This document shows positions 1 through 10,912 of a DNA stretch of 64,000 nucleotides, piece after piece; the first letter of the stretch is position 1; every line of letters begins with the position of its first letter. The notes beneath the pieces were generated by a model, which had not been told where the DNA came from, ran no database searches, and saw nothing but the letters and a program-made list of their open reading frames with translations. Origin of the DNA: CAWGXG01 sp963826505 (GTDB lineage: Bacteria > Chloroflexota > Anaerolineae > Aggregatilineales > Aggregatilineaceae); contig CAWGXG010000007.1 of NCBI GenBank assembly GCA_963826505.1, forward strand, positions 620,001 through 684,000, written 5' to 3'. Position numbers and translations under genes: made by a program.

Positions 1-2796
<2,796 letters not shown>

Positions 2797-2888
2797 CCGT
2801 GATACGGAGTGGCTGGTGTTCTGGCACTCTTACTCGTCCGCATGTGTCCGCACTAACCATCACCTTTGTGTAGTCGAGGTCGAGCGGT

Positions 2889-3002
2889 TTGGTGATTTTA
2901 GCGGTGGGGGTACACCCGGTCCCTTCTCGAACCCGGTCGTTAAGCCCACCCGCGCCGATGGTACTGGGGGGGTAGCCCCCTGGGAGCGTAGGTCATCGCC
3001 AA
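2889..3002 (+). rRNA. rrf: 5S ribosomal RNA
   Basis: The conserved 5S core is present (CCCGGTCCC, CGAACCCGG and GTTAAGCCC segments). The terminal helix pairs 2889-2896 with 2995-3002. The gene lies about 90 nt after the 23S gene in the same orientation, as expected for a 23S-5S transcript. Length is 114 nt, within the usual range. The ends come from the helix and are good to a base or two. Confidence 0.93.
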
Positions 3003-3141
3003 CCCTCTCGACCTCTTCTCTTTTCCCCCTCCCCCTGGCATCTACATGTGCTGTAATATGAACTCCTGGCATCCGCTAACAGATACAGCACTACCGGGTG
3101 TTCTGCGCTATAATGAGACCATAAATCCGGGGTTTGGGGCC

Positions 3142-3170
3142 TTGTCAGTGATCGCTATCAATGCTATAAT
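3142..3170 (+). promoter_or_regulatory. Sigma-70-type promoter of tRNA-Val
   Basis: A TTGTCA -35 box (3142-3147) is separated by exactly 17 bp from a perfect TATAAT -10 box (3165-3170). It ends 11 bp before the mature tRNA, so transcription would start at about the tRNA 5' end. Confidence 0.8.
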
Positions 3171-3181
3171 GCCCCCAACTT

Positions 3182-3255
<74 letters not shown>

Positions 3256-3267
3256 TCTCGATATTGT

Positions 3268-3300
3268 ATGCCGCCGGATTATTGCCTGGCGGCATTTTAG
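3268..3300 (+). terminator. Rho-independent terminator after tRNA-Val
   Basis: An 8-bp stem ATGCCGCC/GGCGGCAT (3268-3275 with 3288-3295) is followed by TTTTAGTTT. It sits 12 nt after the tRNA and before the histidine kinase gene. Confidence 0.8.
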
Positions 3301-3321
3301 TTTCCTGGCGATGCACAACTC

Positions 3322-5382
3322 TTGATTACGTCGTCTGCCCCTATGCCACTCTTGCCTCGCGTTGACCGCGTCCTGTTTGCGCTGCGTTGGATTTTGCTCG
3401 GTGGGTTAGGAGTTTTGGGATTGGTAGCGGGTGACGCGCTGCGTGCTGGCGCGGTCGTGGATAAAGACCACCTGCTGATCGCGCTGGCCATCGGCGCAGC
3501 GGCTAATCTGATCCTCGGTATAGGCTTGCTGATTCCTGCGCTGAGCAAACGCGCGGGAGGCACGCTCAACGTTGCGCTGGACGCACTTTTGATCCCCTTG
3601 TTTATCTGGGCATTGGACGGTGCCGCCGTTCCTGTCCTGGCATTTGGCGCGGCGGCAGTCTTGGGCGCGGCGCTGCACTGGGGTTGGAGCGGGCTGGGTA
3701 CCACGTTATTAGTGCTGGTGGGCGGTGTCGCGCTGGCCGGGTGGGGATTGGTCAGCCTCGACGACGCCGGACAGATGGCGCTCCTGTTGAGTCTGGCGTT
3801 GCTGCCTGCTTTTGGCGCGTTGGGGATCACCTTGCGCGGCACGGCGCGGCGCAGTGGTCCCATCGGCAGCGACACGGTGGAAAAAGAAGCACGGCGGCTG
3901 CGCGCCACACGCGAACGGGCCCGCGCGATCTTCGAAGTTGCCAAATCGCTCAGCTCCACTTTGAATCACCGCCGGGTGCTCGAAGCCGCGCAGGCGATCG
4001 GCGAGCTGGCTTTGCGCGAAGACCTGGGGCCCGATGTGCGCCTGATCAGCGCCGTGCTGCTCTTTCAGGGCGAAGATAACCAACTACGCGTCATCACTTC
4101 GCGCGGACTCACCCGCGCAGACGAGAGCGTGGCCGTACCGGGCCGGCGCGGCGTATTAGGATTGGCGCTGCAACAGGCCGAACCCGTCTTCGCCGGTGAT
4201 CCGGACCGCGACCCGGAACTGCGCTATTTCGTCGCCTTCCAGGAATCCCGCTCGATCCTGGCGATTCCGCTGCGCGCCGGGTTTGATGTCTACGGCGTGA
4301 TGGTGTTTGCCGCTGACCGCCCTAATGCCTACACCGATGAGCATGTCGAACTGATGACCGCCATCGGCACGCAGTCGACGATCGCCCTGCAAAATGCCGT
4401 GCTCTATCAAAATCTCGCTACCGAAAAAGAGCGGATTGTCGGAGTTGAAGAGGACGCGCGGAAGAAGCTGGCGCGCGATCTGCACGATGGCCCGACCCAG
4501 AGCGTGGCCGCCATCGCCATGCGGGTCAACTATATCCGACGCCTGTTGGAACGCCAGCCGCAGCAGGCCGTCGAAGAACTGTGGAAAGTCGAAGACCTGG
4601 CGCGGCGCACGACTAAAGAGATCCGCCATATGCTGTTTACACTGCGCCCGCTGGTGTTGGAAACGCAAGGGCTGGCGGCGGCGCTGCGGCAGTTGGCCGA
4701 GAAAATGCGCGACACCCACGATACTGTGGTCATCGTGGAATGCCAGTCAGAAGTCGAGATGTATCTCGACACCAATGCCCAGGGCGTACTGTTCTATATC
4801 ATCGAAGAAGCCGTCAACAACGCCCGCAAACATGCCCAATCGGAGCAAATCTGGGTGCGGTTGTACCGGCGAGAAGGCTTCATCATCGTTGAGATTGAAG
4901 ATAACGGCGTCGGGTTCGACGTCGAAGCGGTAGACGCGAACTACGATCAACGCGGCAGCCTGGGCATGATCAACATGCGCGAGCGCGCTGAATTGGTCGA
5001 AGGCACGCTCCGCATTCAAAGTGCCAGAGGCCAGGGTACCAAGATCAGCGTGTTAGTGCCGAGTCAGGCCGCCGGGGGCACCGGTGCGCTTGGCGCAGGC
5101 GAAGAGCCCTTAGCACCGCTCCGCCTGCAAAGCCAGCGCGCCGCCATCCAAAAATCGACGGAACCGCCGCCAGAACCGCCCGCTTCGGCGTCACGGCCCA
5201 AGCCGTTGATCCGGCTCCAACCCGAAAACCCGGGCACCGGGCCATTAGGCGCGTCCCGCTCGCCCAGCGACACCTCCCCCAAACCGGGGACCGGACCGCT
5301 GCGCCCGCTGCCCTCTCAGACAAAGCCGCGCCCCCCACGTCCCACGCCGCCCCCACGCTCGGCGAAACCGCCCAAAGCGTGA
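3322..5382 (+). CDS. Membrane GAF-domain sensor histidine kinase (NarL-partner type)
   Basis: A 686-residue two-component sensor of the HisKA_3/HATPase_c type, which normally phosphorylates a NarL/FixJ-class regulator; none is adjacent. Residues about 10-170 form a run of hydrophobic segments (about six membrane spans). A GAF domain follows at about 195-370. The phospho-acceptor is His388 in the motif DLHDGPTQ, and the ATP-binding N box is near residue 498 (EEAVNNARKHA), followed by DNGVGFD. The last 110 residues are a proline-rich, low-complexity tail after the ATPase domain, an odd appendage for this class. The reading frame opens with TTG at 3322; the ATG at 3343 is equally possible, and neither has a clear ribosome site. 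The stimulus is unknown. Confidence 0.9.
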   Translation: MITSSAPMPLLPRVDRVLFALRWILLGGLGVLGLVAGDALRAGAVVDKDHLLIALAIGAAANLILGIGLLIPALSKRAGGTLNVALDALLIPLFIWALDGAAVPVLAFGAAAVLGAALHWGWSGLGTTLLVLVGGVALAGWGLVSLDDAGQMALLLSLALLPAFGALGITLRGTARRSGPIGSDTVEKEARRLRATRERARAIFEVAKSLSSTLNHRRVLEAAQAIGELALREDLGPDVRLISAVLLFQGEDNQLRVITSRGLTRADESVAVPGRRGVLGLALQQAEPVFAGDPDRDPELRYFVAFQESRSILAIPLRAGFDVYGVMVFAADRPNAYTDEHVELMTAIGTQSTIALQNAVLYQNLATEKERIVGVEEDARKKLARDLHDGPTQSVAAIAMRVNYIRRLLERQPQQAVEELWKVEDLARRTTKEIRHMLFTLRPLVLETQGLAAALRQLAEKMRDTHDTVVIVECQSEVEMYLDTNAQGVLFYIIEEAVNNARKHAQSEQIWVRLYRREGFIIVEIEDNGVGFDVEAVDANYDQRGSLGMINMRERAELVEGTLRIQSARGQGTKISVLVPSQAAGGTGALGAGEEPLAPLRLQSQRAAIQKSTEPPPEPPASASRPKPLIRLQPENPGTGPLGASRSPSDTSPKPGTGPLRPLPSQTKPRPPRPTPPPRSAKPPKA

Positions 5383-5392
5383 ATGTGAACTA

Positions 5393-5431
5393 CACACGGA
5401 GGACTCCCCGGGTTGGGGAGTCCTCCGTGTG
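5393..5431. terminator. Bidirectional hairpin between convergent genes
   Basis: A perfect 17-bp inverted repeat (5393-5409 with 5415-5431) has a 5-nt GGGTT loop. It lies between the kinase stop and the 3' end of the convergent gene on the other strand. There is no clear T tract, so it may stop transcription in both directions or protect both 3' ends. Confidence 0.7.
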
Positions 5432-5456
5432 ATGCCTGTTTGATGTTAGGCGGAGC

Positions 5457-5777
5457 CTAGATGAAGAACGACAGCACCACCAACCCGATCAACAGTATAG
5501 TCGCCAGGATCGCCATATTGCGCAGATCGCTGATCACATAAAAATACTGCGCACGCAGCTCAGCTTCTGTGGCGACGATCAGGCCCGAGCCTGACCGCTG
5601 CGCCGCGGCGCGGCGCGCCTGCAATGCACTGGCCGCCGGGCTGGGCGTTGGCTTGTCAGCCGCTGCTGCACGGGCGCTGTCAATAGCAGGATCGCTGATC
5701 CCCACGCCCTGCATTTCGCGGCGAGCGCGCTCCAGAGTTTCCTGCGGCAGATTTGGCTTACGTCTCTTCTTCGTCAT
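5457..5777 (-). CDS. Tail-anchored small membrane protein, unknown function
   Basis: A 106-residue protein with a basic N-terminus (MTKKRRKPNLPQ), a long Ala/Pro-rich linker and one hydrophobic segment at the extreme C-terminus (residues about 86-106, ending LVVLSFFI). This layout is a tail anchor: soluble domain in the cytoplasm, no signal peptide. I do not recognise the family. It converges on the histidine kinase across a strong hairpin and is separated by about 145 nt from the sortase gene upstream of it on the same strand. Codon use fits its neighbours, so it is likely real. Confidence 0.65.
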   Translation of the reverse strand: MTKKRRKPNLPQETLERARREMQGVGISDPAIDSARAAAADKPTPSPAASALQARRAAAQRSGSGLIVATEAELRAQYFYVISDLRNMAILATILLIGLVVLSFFI

Positions 5778-5922
5778 TCTGACCTGATTTCTCCTTATCG
5801 AGCTTCACTCACAATTATTACGCGCGACGACATAAAATCAATAGGGTAAATCAACAGGATGCCACAGTTAGCGAAACAAGTGAGGTTGTATCAACCGCCC
5901 CACCCGGCGTTGTATTCACCCA

Positions 5923-7065
5923 TCAGGATGCGTTGGTATCGACCAGTTGTCCAAAGACCACCATACGCATGTTATCCACGCGGTAGGGGTGACAGGTAAT
6001 CAGCGTAACAATCGCTTCAGAGCCGCGTTCCAGCACGGAAACTTTGGTCGGCGACACGATCTGCTTGTCAAACACCACGTAAGTATACCACCGGCTGTTC
6101 GCTGCTTGTACCCGAATTTCGTCGCCCGGCTCAAGAAACTGGATGTTCTTGAAGATTTCGCCGTAAATATCATTGTGTGCCGACAGCACCATGTTCGCTT
6201 TTTCGCCAGGATTGGCGCTGCCCAGGTAATGTCCCACCCCGCGCCGGAGCTGATCCCAATCCACGCCGCCGTAAATCGAGGCATCCACCTGGACGCGCTC
6301 GGTGTTGATCACGATGCGCACCGGGCTGCTGGGCTGCTGTTCGACGCGTTCGGCGGCCTGCGGTGCAATGAGCTGCGCCATCGCCACGGGACGGATGCTG
6401 GCTGGCAGTTCCTCCAGGTTAAACGCACCTTCGCCGCCGGTAGAGTCGGGAGAATAGTGGCCACCCGGCAGCACGTAATCGGACAGCTCGACGCGCAGCA
6501 CGGGCTGCGGCGTAGGAGTGGGCACCAGCGCCTCGGCTTCGCGCTGAATGTCGGCGGACTTTTGCGCCAACGCGTCGATTCGCCGGTTTTCTTCGCTGAG
6601 ATAGTACCCGCCCAGCACCAACACCAGCACCACCCCAATCACGCCCAGCACTTCGACCGCCAGCAGCGCCTTATCATACACTGCGCGGCGCAGCGGCACG
6701 ACGGGGCCATTCGCCACGGACGTCGATGGTTTTGATTTTGGCGGCAGCTCGTCTTCAAAACGCGGCACGCCGTCGTCTGGCACATTCGCGGCGTCCACAT
6801 CGCCCAACTCGTCCTCAAAGCGCGGGACATCGTCCGTGATGTCATACGTGACGGGCGGATCGATCGGCGCGATCGCTTCGGCGGCTTCGTGCTGCTGCGG
6901 TGGTTCGACTGGCAGCACATCTTCCGGAGCCGCACCAGCCAGACGGCGTCCGCGCTCGGCCAGATGGCGCAGCCGGTCCTGGCGCAGTGCTCGCCGCCGA
7001 ATCGCGAGAATCTGCTCGAGTTCTTCTACTGTCAGTTCATCGACCGGTCGTTTATCGCGCATCAC
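5923..7065 (-). CDS. Sortase family cysteine transpeptidase
   Basis: A 380-residue sortase-fold protein that would cut a sorting motif in surface proteins and attach or cross-link them outside the cell. An acidic cytoplasmic region (residues 1-125) precedes one membrane span at about 135-160. The extracellular catalytic domain carries His297 (SAHNDIYGEIF), Cys358 (TLITCHPY) and an Arg at 362 or 367, the His-Cys-Arg set of sortases. The cytoplasmic head is much longer than in classical sortases and is rich in Asp, Glu and Pro. Translation starts at GTG 7065 or the adjoining ATG 7062. No protein with an LPxTG-like tail was found in the window, so the substrate is unknown. Confidence 0.88.
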   Translation of the reverse strand: MMRDKRPVDELTVEELEQILAIRRRALRQDRLRHLAERGRRLAGAAPEDVLPVEPPQQHEAAEAIAPIDPPVTYDITDDVPRFEDELGDVDAANVPDDGVPRFEDELPPKSKPSTSVANGPVVPLRRAVYDKALLAVEVLGVIGVVLVLVLGGYYLSEENRRIDALAQKSADIQREAEALVPTPTPQPVLRVELSDYVLPGGHYSPDSTGGEGAFNLEELPASIRPVAMAQLIAPQAAERVEQQPSSPVRIVINTERVQVDASIYGGVDWDQLRRGVGHYLGSANPGEKANMVLSAHNDIYGEIFKNIQFLEPGDEIRVQAANSRWYTYVVFDKQIVSPTKVSVLERGSEAIVTLITCHPYRVDNMRMVVFGQLVDTNAS

Positions 7066-7124
7066 ACATTAACACCACAGGTCCACACTAATACTGATAA
7101 TCACGCCGCGCTCCGAATGAGTCA

Positions 7125-7943
7125 TCAGCGGTCGGGCGGCAGCTTGGTCGCCACCGCGAACACTTCGCGCTCGAAGAACCAGCGGAACGGCGGCCATTTG
7201 AAGAAAACATGACGCAACGCAGCCAGCGGCAGCGGTTCCTGACGATGCTGTGGCGGAGAATCCAGCCACACCTGCCCGCTGAAGCCCGCTTGATTCAAGA
7301 CGCGTCGCAGCCCAAACAAGGACTGCTCGTTGACGTGTACGTCCCGGTTGTGCTCGACCAGGAATTGACGCGGATCGGCGGGATAGGCCGCACCCTTACC
7401 GGTCAGACGCCGGAACAGACGCACGACCGGGTAAGCATAGCGATCGTACCATACGTTCGGAGCAGTGTGGATGACCAACCGCCCATCATCTTTAAGCACG
7501 CGCCGCGCTTCGAGCAGAGCGGCGTGCAGTTCCCAGGGATGCAGATGCTCCACAATGTCGAACATCAGCACGCGGTCAAAAGCCCGCGCCGGATACGGGA
7601 AATATTTAGCATCTGCCTGCGCCAAACCCATCTGGCCACTCGCGGCCTCACGGTCGCGTGCCAACACGCCGCGTGCCAGCCGCAGCGCCGCCCCCGCGTA
7701 ATCGAACCCGTATGCGTCGGCGCCCAGGCGCGCGCAGTGGCGCACGATCTCTCCACGCCCGCAGGCCACATCGAGCACCTGCATGCCCGGCGCGACGGCC
7801 GCCAACTCGAACGCCGCTTTAAGCCGTCGTGACAGATTCTCCCCGTCGCTGGCGATGAAATCTTCGTACCCTTCGCAGGCCGTCAGGAAATATTCTTCGG
7901 TATACCGGTCTGCGGAAACCGGCGGGCGTTGTTTGTCCGTCAA
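7125..7943 (-). CDS. Class I SAM-dependent methyltransferase
   Basis: A 272-residue Rossmann-fold methyltransferase. Motif I is VLDVACGRGEIVRHCARLG near residue 57, a motif II acidic turn (YGFDYAGAAL) follows, and VLMFDIVEHLHPWEL provides the later strand typical of the Methyltransf_11/UbiE-like group. The substrate cannot be told from sequence. It begins at a TTG codon (7941-7943) with AAGGA about 8 nt upstream. It lies downstream of a membrane glycosyltransferase on the same strand (105-nt gap), which hints at methylation of a surface glycan or lipid, an inference only. Confidence 0.85.
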   Translation of the reverse strand: MTDKQRPPVSADRYTEEYFLTACEGYEDFIASDGENLSRRLKAAFELAAVAPGMQVLDVACGRGEIVRHCARLGADAYGFDYAGAALRLARGVLARDREAASGQMGLAQADAKYFPYPARAFDRVLMFDIVEHLHPWELHAALLEARRVLKDDGRLVIHTAPNVWYDRYAYPVVRLFRRLTGKGAAYPADPRQFLVEHNRDVHVNEQSLFGLRRVLNQAGFSGQVWLDSPPQHRQEPLPLAALRHVFFKWPPFRWFFEREVFAVATKLPPDR

Positions 7944-8048
7944 AACGGCTGTCCTTGGTGTGGGCTAGAGTATGGCGCGATTATACAAAGCGTGCGAAGT
8001 CCCCGCTACACCCCGGTTGGAACACCACTCCACTGCGGAGATCTAGTG

Positions 8049-9547
8049 TTAAGGGCTGGATAATCCATCGCCCGGCGGCACCTCGACTAGCAGCACCGTC
8101 ACTCCGTTGAATTCCTTTTGCATTAGGACGCGATCGCGGCGCGGCTGCAACCAGTCGGGCATAGGGGAAACGCTGGGCGCGAACGGATCGAAATCGGCGA
8201 GCACGCCCTGCCGGTGCCCATCTTCCCGTGGGTTCCGGCTGAAGACCCACACGCGCTGGACCGGCGTGTCAAAAGGATTTGCCGGATCGGGCGCATCGAG
8301 CACCCACGCAAACGTCACGCCCGAGGTTGAGGTCAGATAATGGCGGGCGGCCAGCCATTCTACGGGCGTTTCAGTGAGCAGACCATCTCCCGGCTGCATC
8401 CGCTGCTCCACATAACGGGCTGCCGAGCGCCAGTCTTCTTTTTGACTGCTCCCATCGCGGAAGATCGACACAGTACTGATCAAGCTCGACGCCAGAACCA
8501 AAGCGCCCAAACCCAGCGCCCAACTGCGGCGCGGCAGATGGAACCAGCCGCGCACAGTTAGCATCAGGACAGCGGGCAGCAGCGCCATAAAATAGCGGTC
8601 CACGTAGAGGGGACGAAATTGCGACACCGCAAAAACCAGCGTCAACGGGGCGACCAACAGCCAGAACCAAAAGAAATCACGGCGGTCTACCTTGCGGCGT
8701 GCCACAGCATACCTCATCCCTAACAGCAGGCCCACGGCACCGGCCAACAGACCGGGAATCAGGTACCAGGGCAGCGCCCCGTTGTAACCAACCAGCATGT
8801 TCCAGAGCGTAATCAGGACATCTGTCACCCCAGGGCGCGGAATCCAGCCGATCCCGAACGTTACGGCATCCTGTCGCAAGTAAGGCCACCAGCCAGATCG
8901 CACGGGGATCCCGGCCACCATCTGCGGCTTTGATCCAACTCCGAAAAAAGCCCCGGTTGCCGCGCACAATAAACGCGAACAAGGCATATTCAGCGATCGG
9001 AAGCGCGAACGTGAAGTAGTGCGTGATATAAGCGGCCATGCTCGCCAACGTGAAGCCGATCCAGTTAGCGCGGGTGCGCTTCCCTTGCAGCAGCGCCACG
9101 AAGAAATAGGCGACGAGCAGGCGCGAGAATGAACATCAGCGCATAAGGTTTCGCCATGCGCGACAGCCAGATGTGATAGGGATTAAAAGCCAGCATGGCC
9201 CCCGCTAACAGCGCCATCTGGTAATCGCCGTAGACGCGCGCCACAACGCGCAGCATCAGCGCCACGCCGATCACGCCCAGCAGCGCCGAAGGCCAGCGCA
9301 GCAGAAAATCGGTATCGTTGGGGAAGTAATGAATCGCCGTGAAATACAGCGGCGTTTGATTTCCGGTTTCCAAGATGATCTTGAGGGACGCATCCAGCGA
9401 CGTGTGAGTCTGGTATTCGGTCCATATCTCGTCAAGCCACAGGCTAGCCCCGCCCAGATCCCACACGCGGATGGCAAACGCCGCCAGCAAAATCAGCAGC
9501 GCCAACGCGCCAAACGCGCGTGGACGCCGGTTCGCCGTTGACACCAT
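8049..9547 (-). CDS. GT39-like membrane glycosyltransferase, frame broken twice
   Basis: Three overlapping frames join into one protein of about 500 residues with many membrane spans, resembling the PMT/ArnT (GT39/PMT_2) superfamily. Near the N-terminus LWLDEIWT supplies the conserved acidic pair of the first extracytoplasmic loop, and PYHIWLSRMAKPYAL is typical of the loop around spans 5-6. These enzymes transfer sugars from polyprenyl phosphate carriers on the outer face of the membrane. Frame changes are needed near 9119-9123 (an apparent extra C after ATTCTCGCG) and between about 8880 and 8940. ATG 9547 was chosen because GGAG lies 9 nt upstream. Sequencing error is likelier than decay because both halves remain intact and conserved. 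Confidence 0.8.
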
Positions 9548-9623
9548 AAGTATTTTCTCCAAAGCTCCCACACAGGCGCTTAGTATAGCAGCAGGACCGC
9601 GCCGGGGACAGTCAGCGTGATGC

Positions 9624-9650
9624 AAAACAAGGGGCGCTGCACGCGCCCCT
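9624..9650 (-). terminator. Rho-independent terminator of the phosphate transporter gene
   Basis: Read on the minus strand, the stem GGGGCGC/GCGCCCC (9631-9637 with 9643-9649) is followed by TTGTTTTG. It lies 28 nt past the pit stop codon. Confidence 0.75.
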
Positions 9651-9677
9651 AAATAAATTTTTGGATTGGCGGTCCGC

Positions 9678-10673
9678 TCAGTGCAGCAGCGTGCCCAGAC
9701 CCAAATACATCACGATGGCGAACGACGCCGCAGACGGGATCGTCACCACCCACGAGAACACGATCCGCTCGGCCACCTGCCAGCGGACCATCTGCACGCG
9801 GTCGGCGCAGCCCGTGCCTACGATCGCCGAGCTGAGAACATGCGACGTACTGACGGGTCCGCCCAGCAGCCCGGCACACAACACCACCAGCGAGGACGCA
9901 CTTTGCGCTGCAAAGCCGTGTACAGGGCGGATGTGGAAGAACTTGTAACTGATCGTGCGAATCGTGCGCCGCCCGCCGAACAACGTCCCTCCTGCGACAG
10001 CCGCTGCGCTCACCGTGATCACCCACAGCGGCACGGCGAAGTGTTGCAGCGCACCGGTCGCGACAAGTCCCAACGTGATCAGGCCCATCGTTTTCTGGGA
10101 ATCGTTGCTGCCGTGCCCCATGCCGAGCAGGATGGCAGCCAGCAGTTGGCCATGCCGGAAATCGTTGTTGATGCGCGGCGACGCACCGCGCGCCAGGAAA
10201 TAGACCACGCGGATCACCACAAAGCCCGCGATCAGGCCGAGCAGGGGCGAGAGGACCAGCGCCAGCACCACGGTGATCACACCGCTCATTAGCACGGCAT
10301 CCGTGCCATAGCCGATCAGCGCCGCGCCGATCAAACCGCCGACCAGAGCGTGCGAGGCGCTGGAGGGGAATCCCAGCAGCAGCGTGATCGTGTTCCAAAA
10401 CACGGCGGCTAACAGCGCGGCGTAAATCACCGGCAGGGTGATGGCCTCGGGCGCGACGACCCCACTCCCGATCGTCTTGGCCACCGCCACGCCGAACAGA
10501 AATGGACCGGCGGCATTGGACAACGCCGCGACCAGCAGCGCGCCCCGAAAGCCCAGCGCCCGCGTCGAGATCAGGGGACCGACCACGTTCGCGGAATCGT
10601 TCTTGCCGTTCAAAAAGCCATAGATAAGCGCAATCGTAATCAAGGGCACGGCTGCAATGGGTATGGATGGCAT
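9678..10673 (-). CDS. pit: PiT-family inorganic phosphate transporter
   Basis: A 331-residue polytopic protein of the PiT (Pho4) family, which imports phosphate (as metal-phosphate in bacteria) driven by proton or cation gradients. The two inverted-repeat signatures are present: GKNDSANVVGP near residue 23 and GHGSNDSQKTMG near 180. The PSSASHALVGG and GPVSTSHVLSSAIVG segments are also characteristic. Length fits the short bacterial form. ATG 10673 has GGAGAG 8 nt upstream. No phoU-like gene is next to it. The upstream region carries T-rich segments repeating every 11 bp that could be a phosphate-responsive binding site. Confidence 0.93.
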   Translation of the reverse strand: MPSIPIAAVPLITIALIYGFLNGKNDSANVVGPLISTRALGFRGALLVAALSNAAGPFLFGVAVAKTIGSGVVAPEAITLPVIYAALLAAVFWNTITLLLGFPSSASHALVGGLIGAALIGYGTDAVLMSGVITVVLALVLSPLLGLIAGFVVIRVVYFLARGASPRINNDFRHGQLLAAILLGMGHGSNDSQKTMGLITLGLVATGALQHFAVPLWVITVSAAAVAGGTLFGGRRTIRTISYKFFHIRPVHGFAAQSASSLVVLCAGLLGGPVSTSHVLSSAIVGTGCADRVQMVRWQVAERIVFSWVVTIPSAASFAIVMYLGLGTLLH

Positions 10674-10735
10674 AACAAGCTCTCCGATGATGTCCCTTTT
10701 TACGGTGCGGACGGAGCGAATGGTACACGTCAGAT

Positions 10736-10791
10736 CAATTGAAAGGTAAAGAGAAGTTTAAAAAGATTAAGGGAATTTTACCTTAAGTGAA
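10736..10791 (-). promoter_or_regulatory. Possible Pho-box-like 11-bp repeat array upstream of pit
   Basis: On the minus strand the region contains T-rich octamers spaced 11 bp apart (CTTAAGGT, ATTCCCTT, CTTTTTAA, TCTCTTTA, each followed by 3 nt). Direct repeats at 11-bp spacing are how PhoB/PhoP-type regulators bind. The individual units are weakly conserved, so this is a candidate only. Confidence 0.35.
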
Positions 10792-10854
10792 CGATTTTGG
10801 CAAATCCTGATCAATTTAAGTCTACTTCCCCGCGTGCAGCGCCCGGCGATACAC

Positions 10855-10884
10855 AAAAAAACGGGGCGCACACAGCACCCCGTT
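10855..10884 (-). terminator. Rho-independent terminator of the GH13 gene
   Basis: On the minus strand a GC-rich stem (AACGGGG...CCCCGTT, arms near 10875-10884 and 10861-10869) is followed by seven T residues. It is about 30 nt after the GH13 stop codon. Confidence 0.88.
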
Positions 10885-10912
10885 CACTTCTCACTTTCGA
10901 TGCAAACGAACG

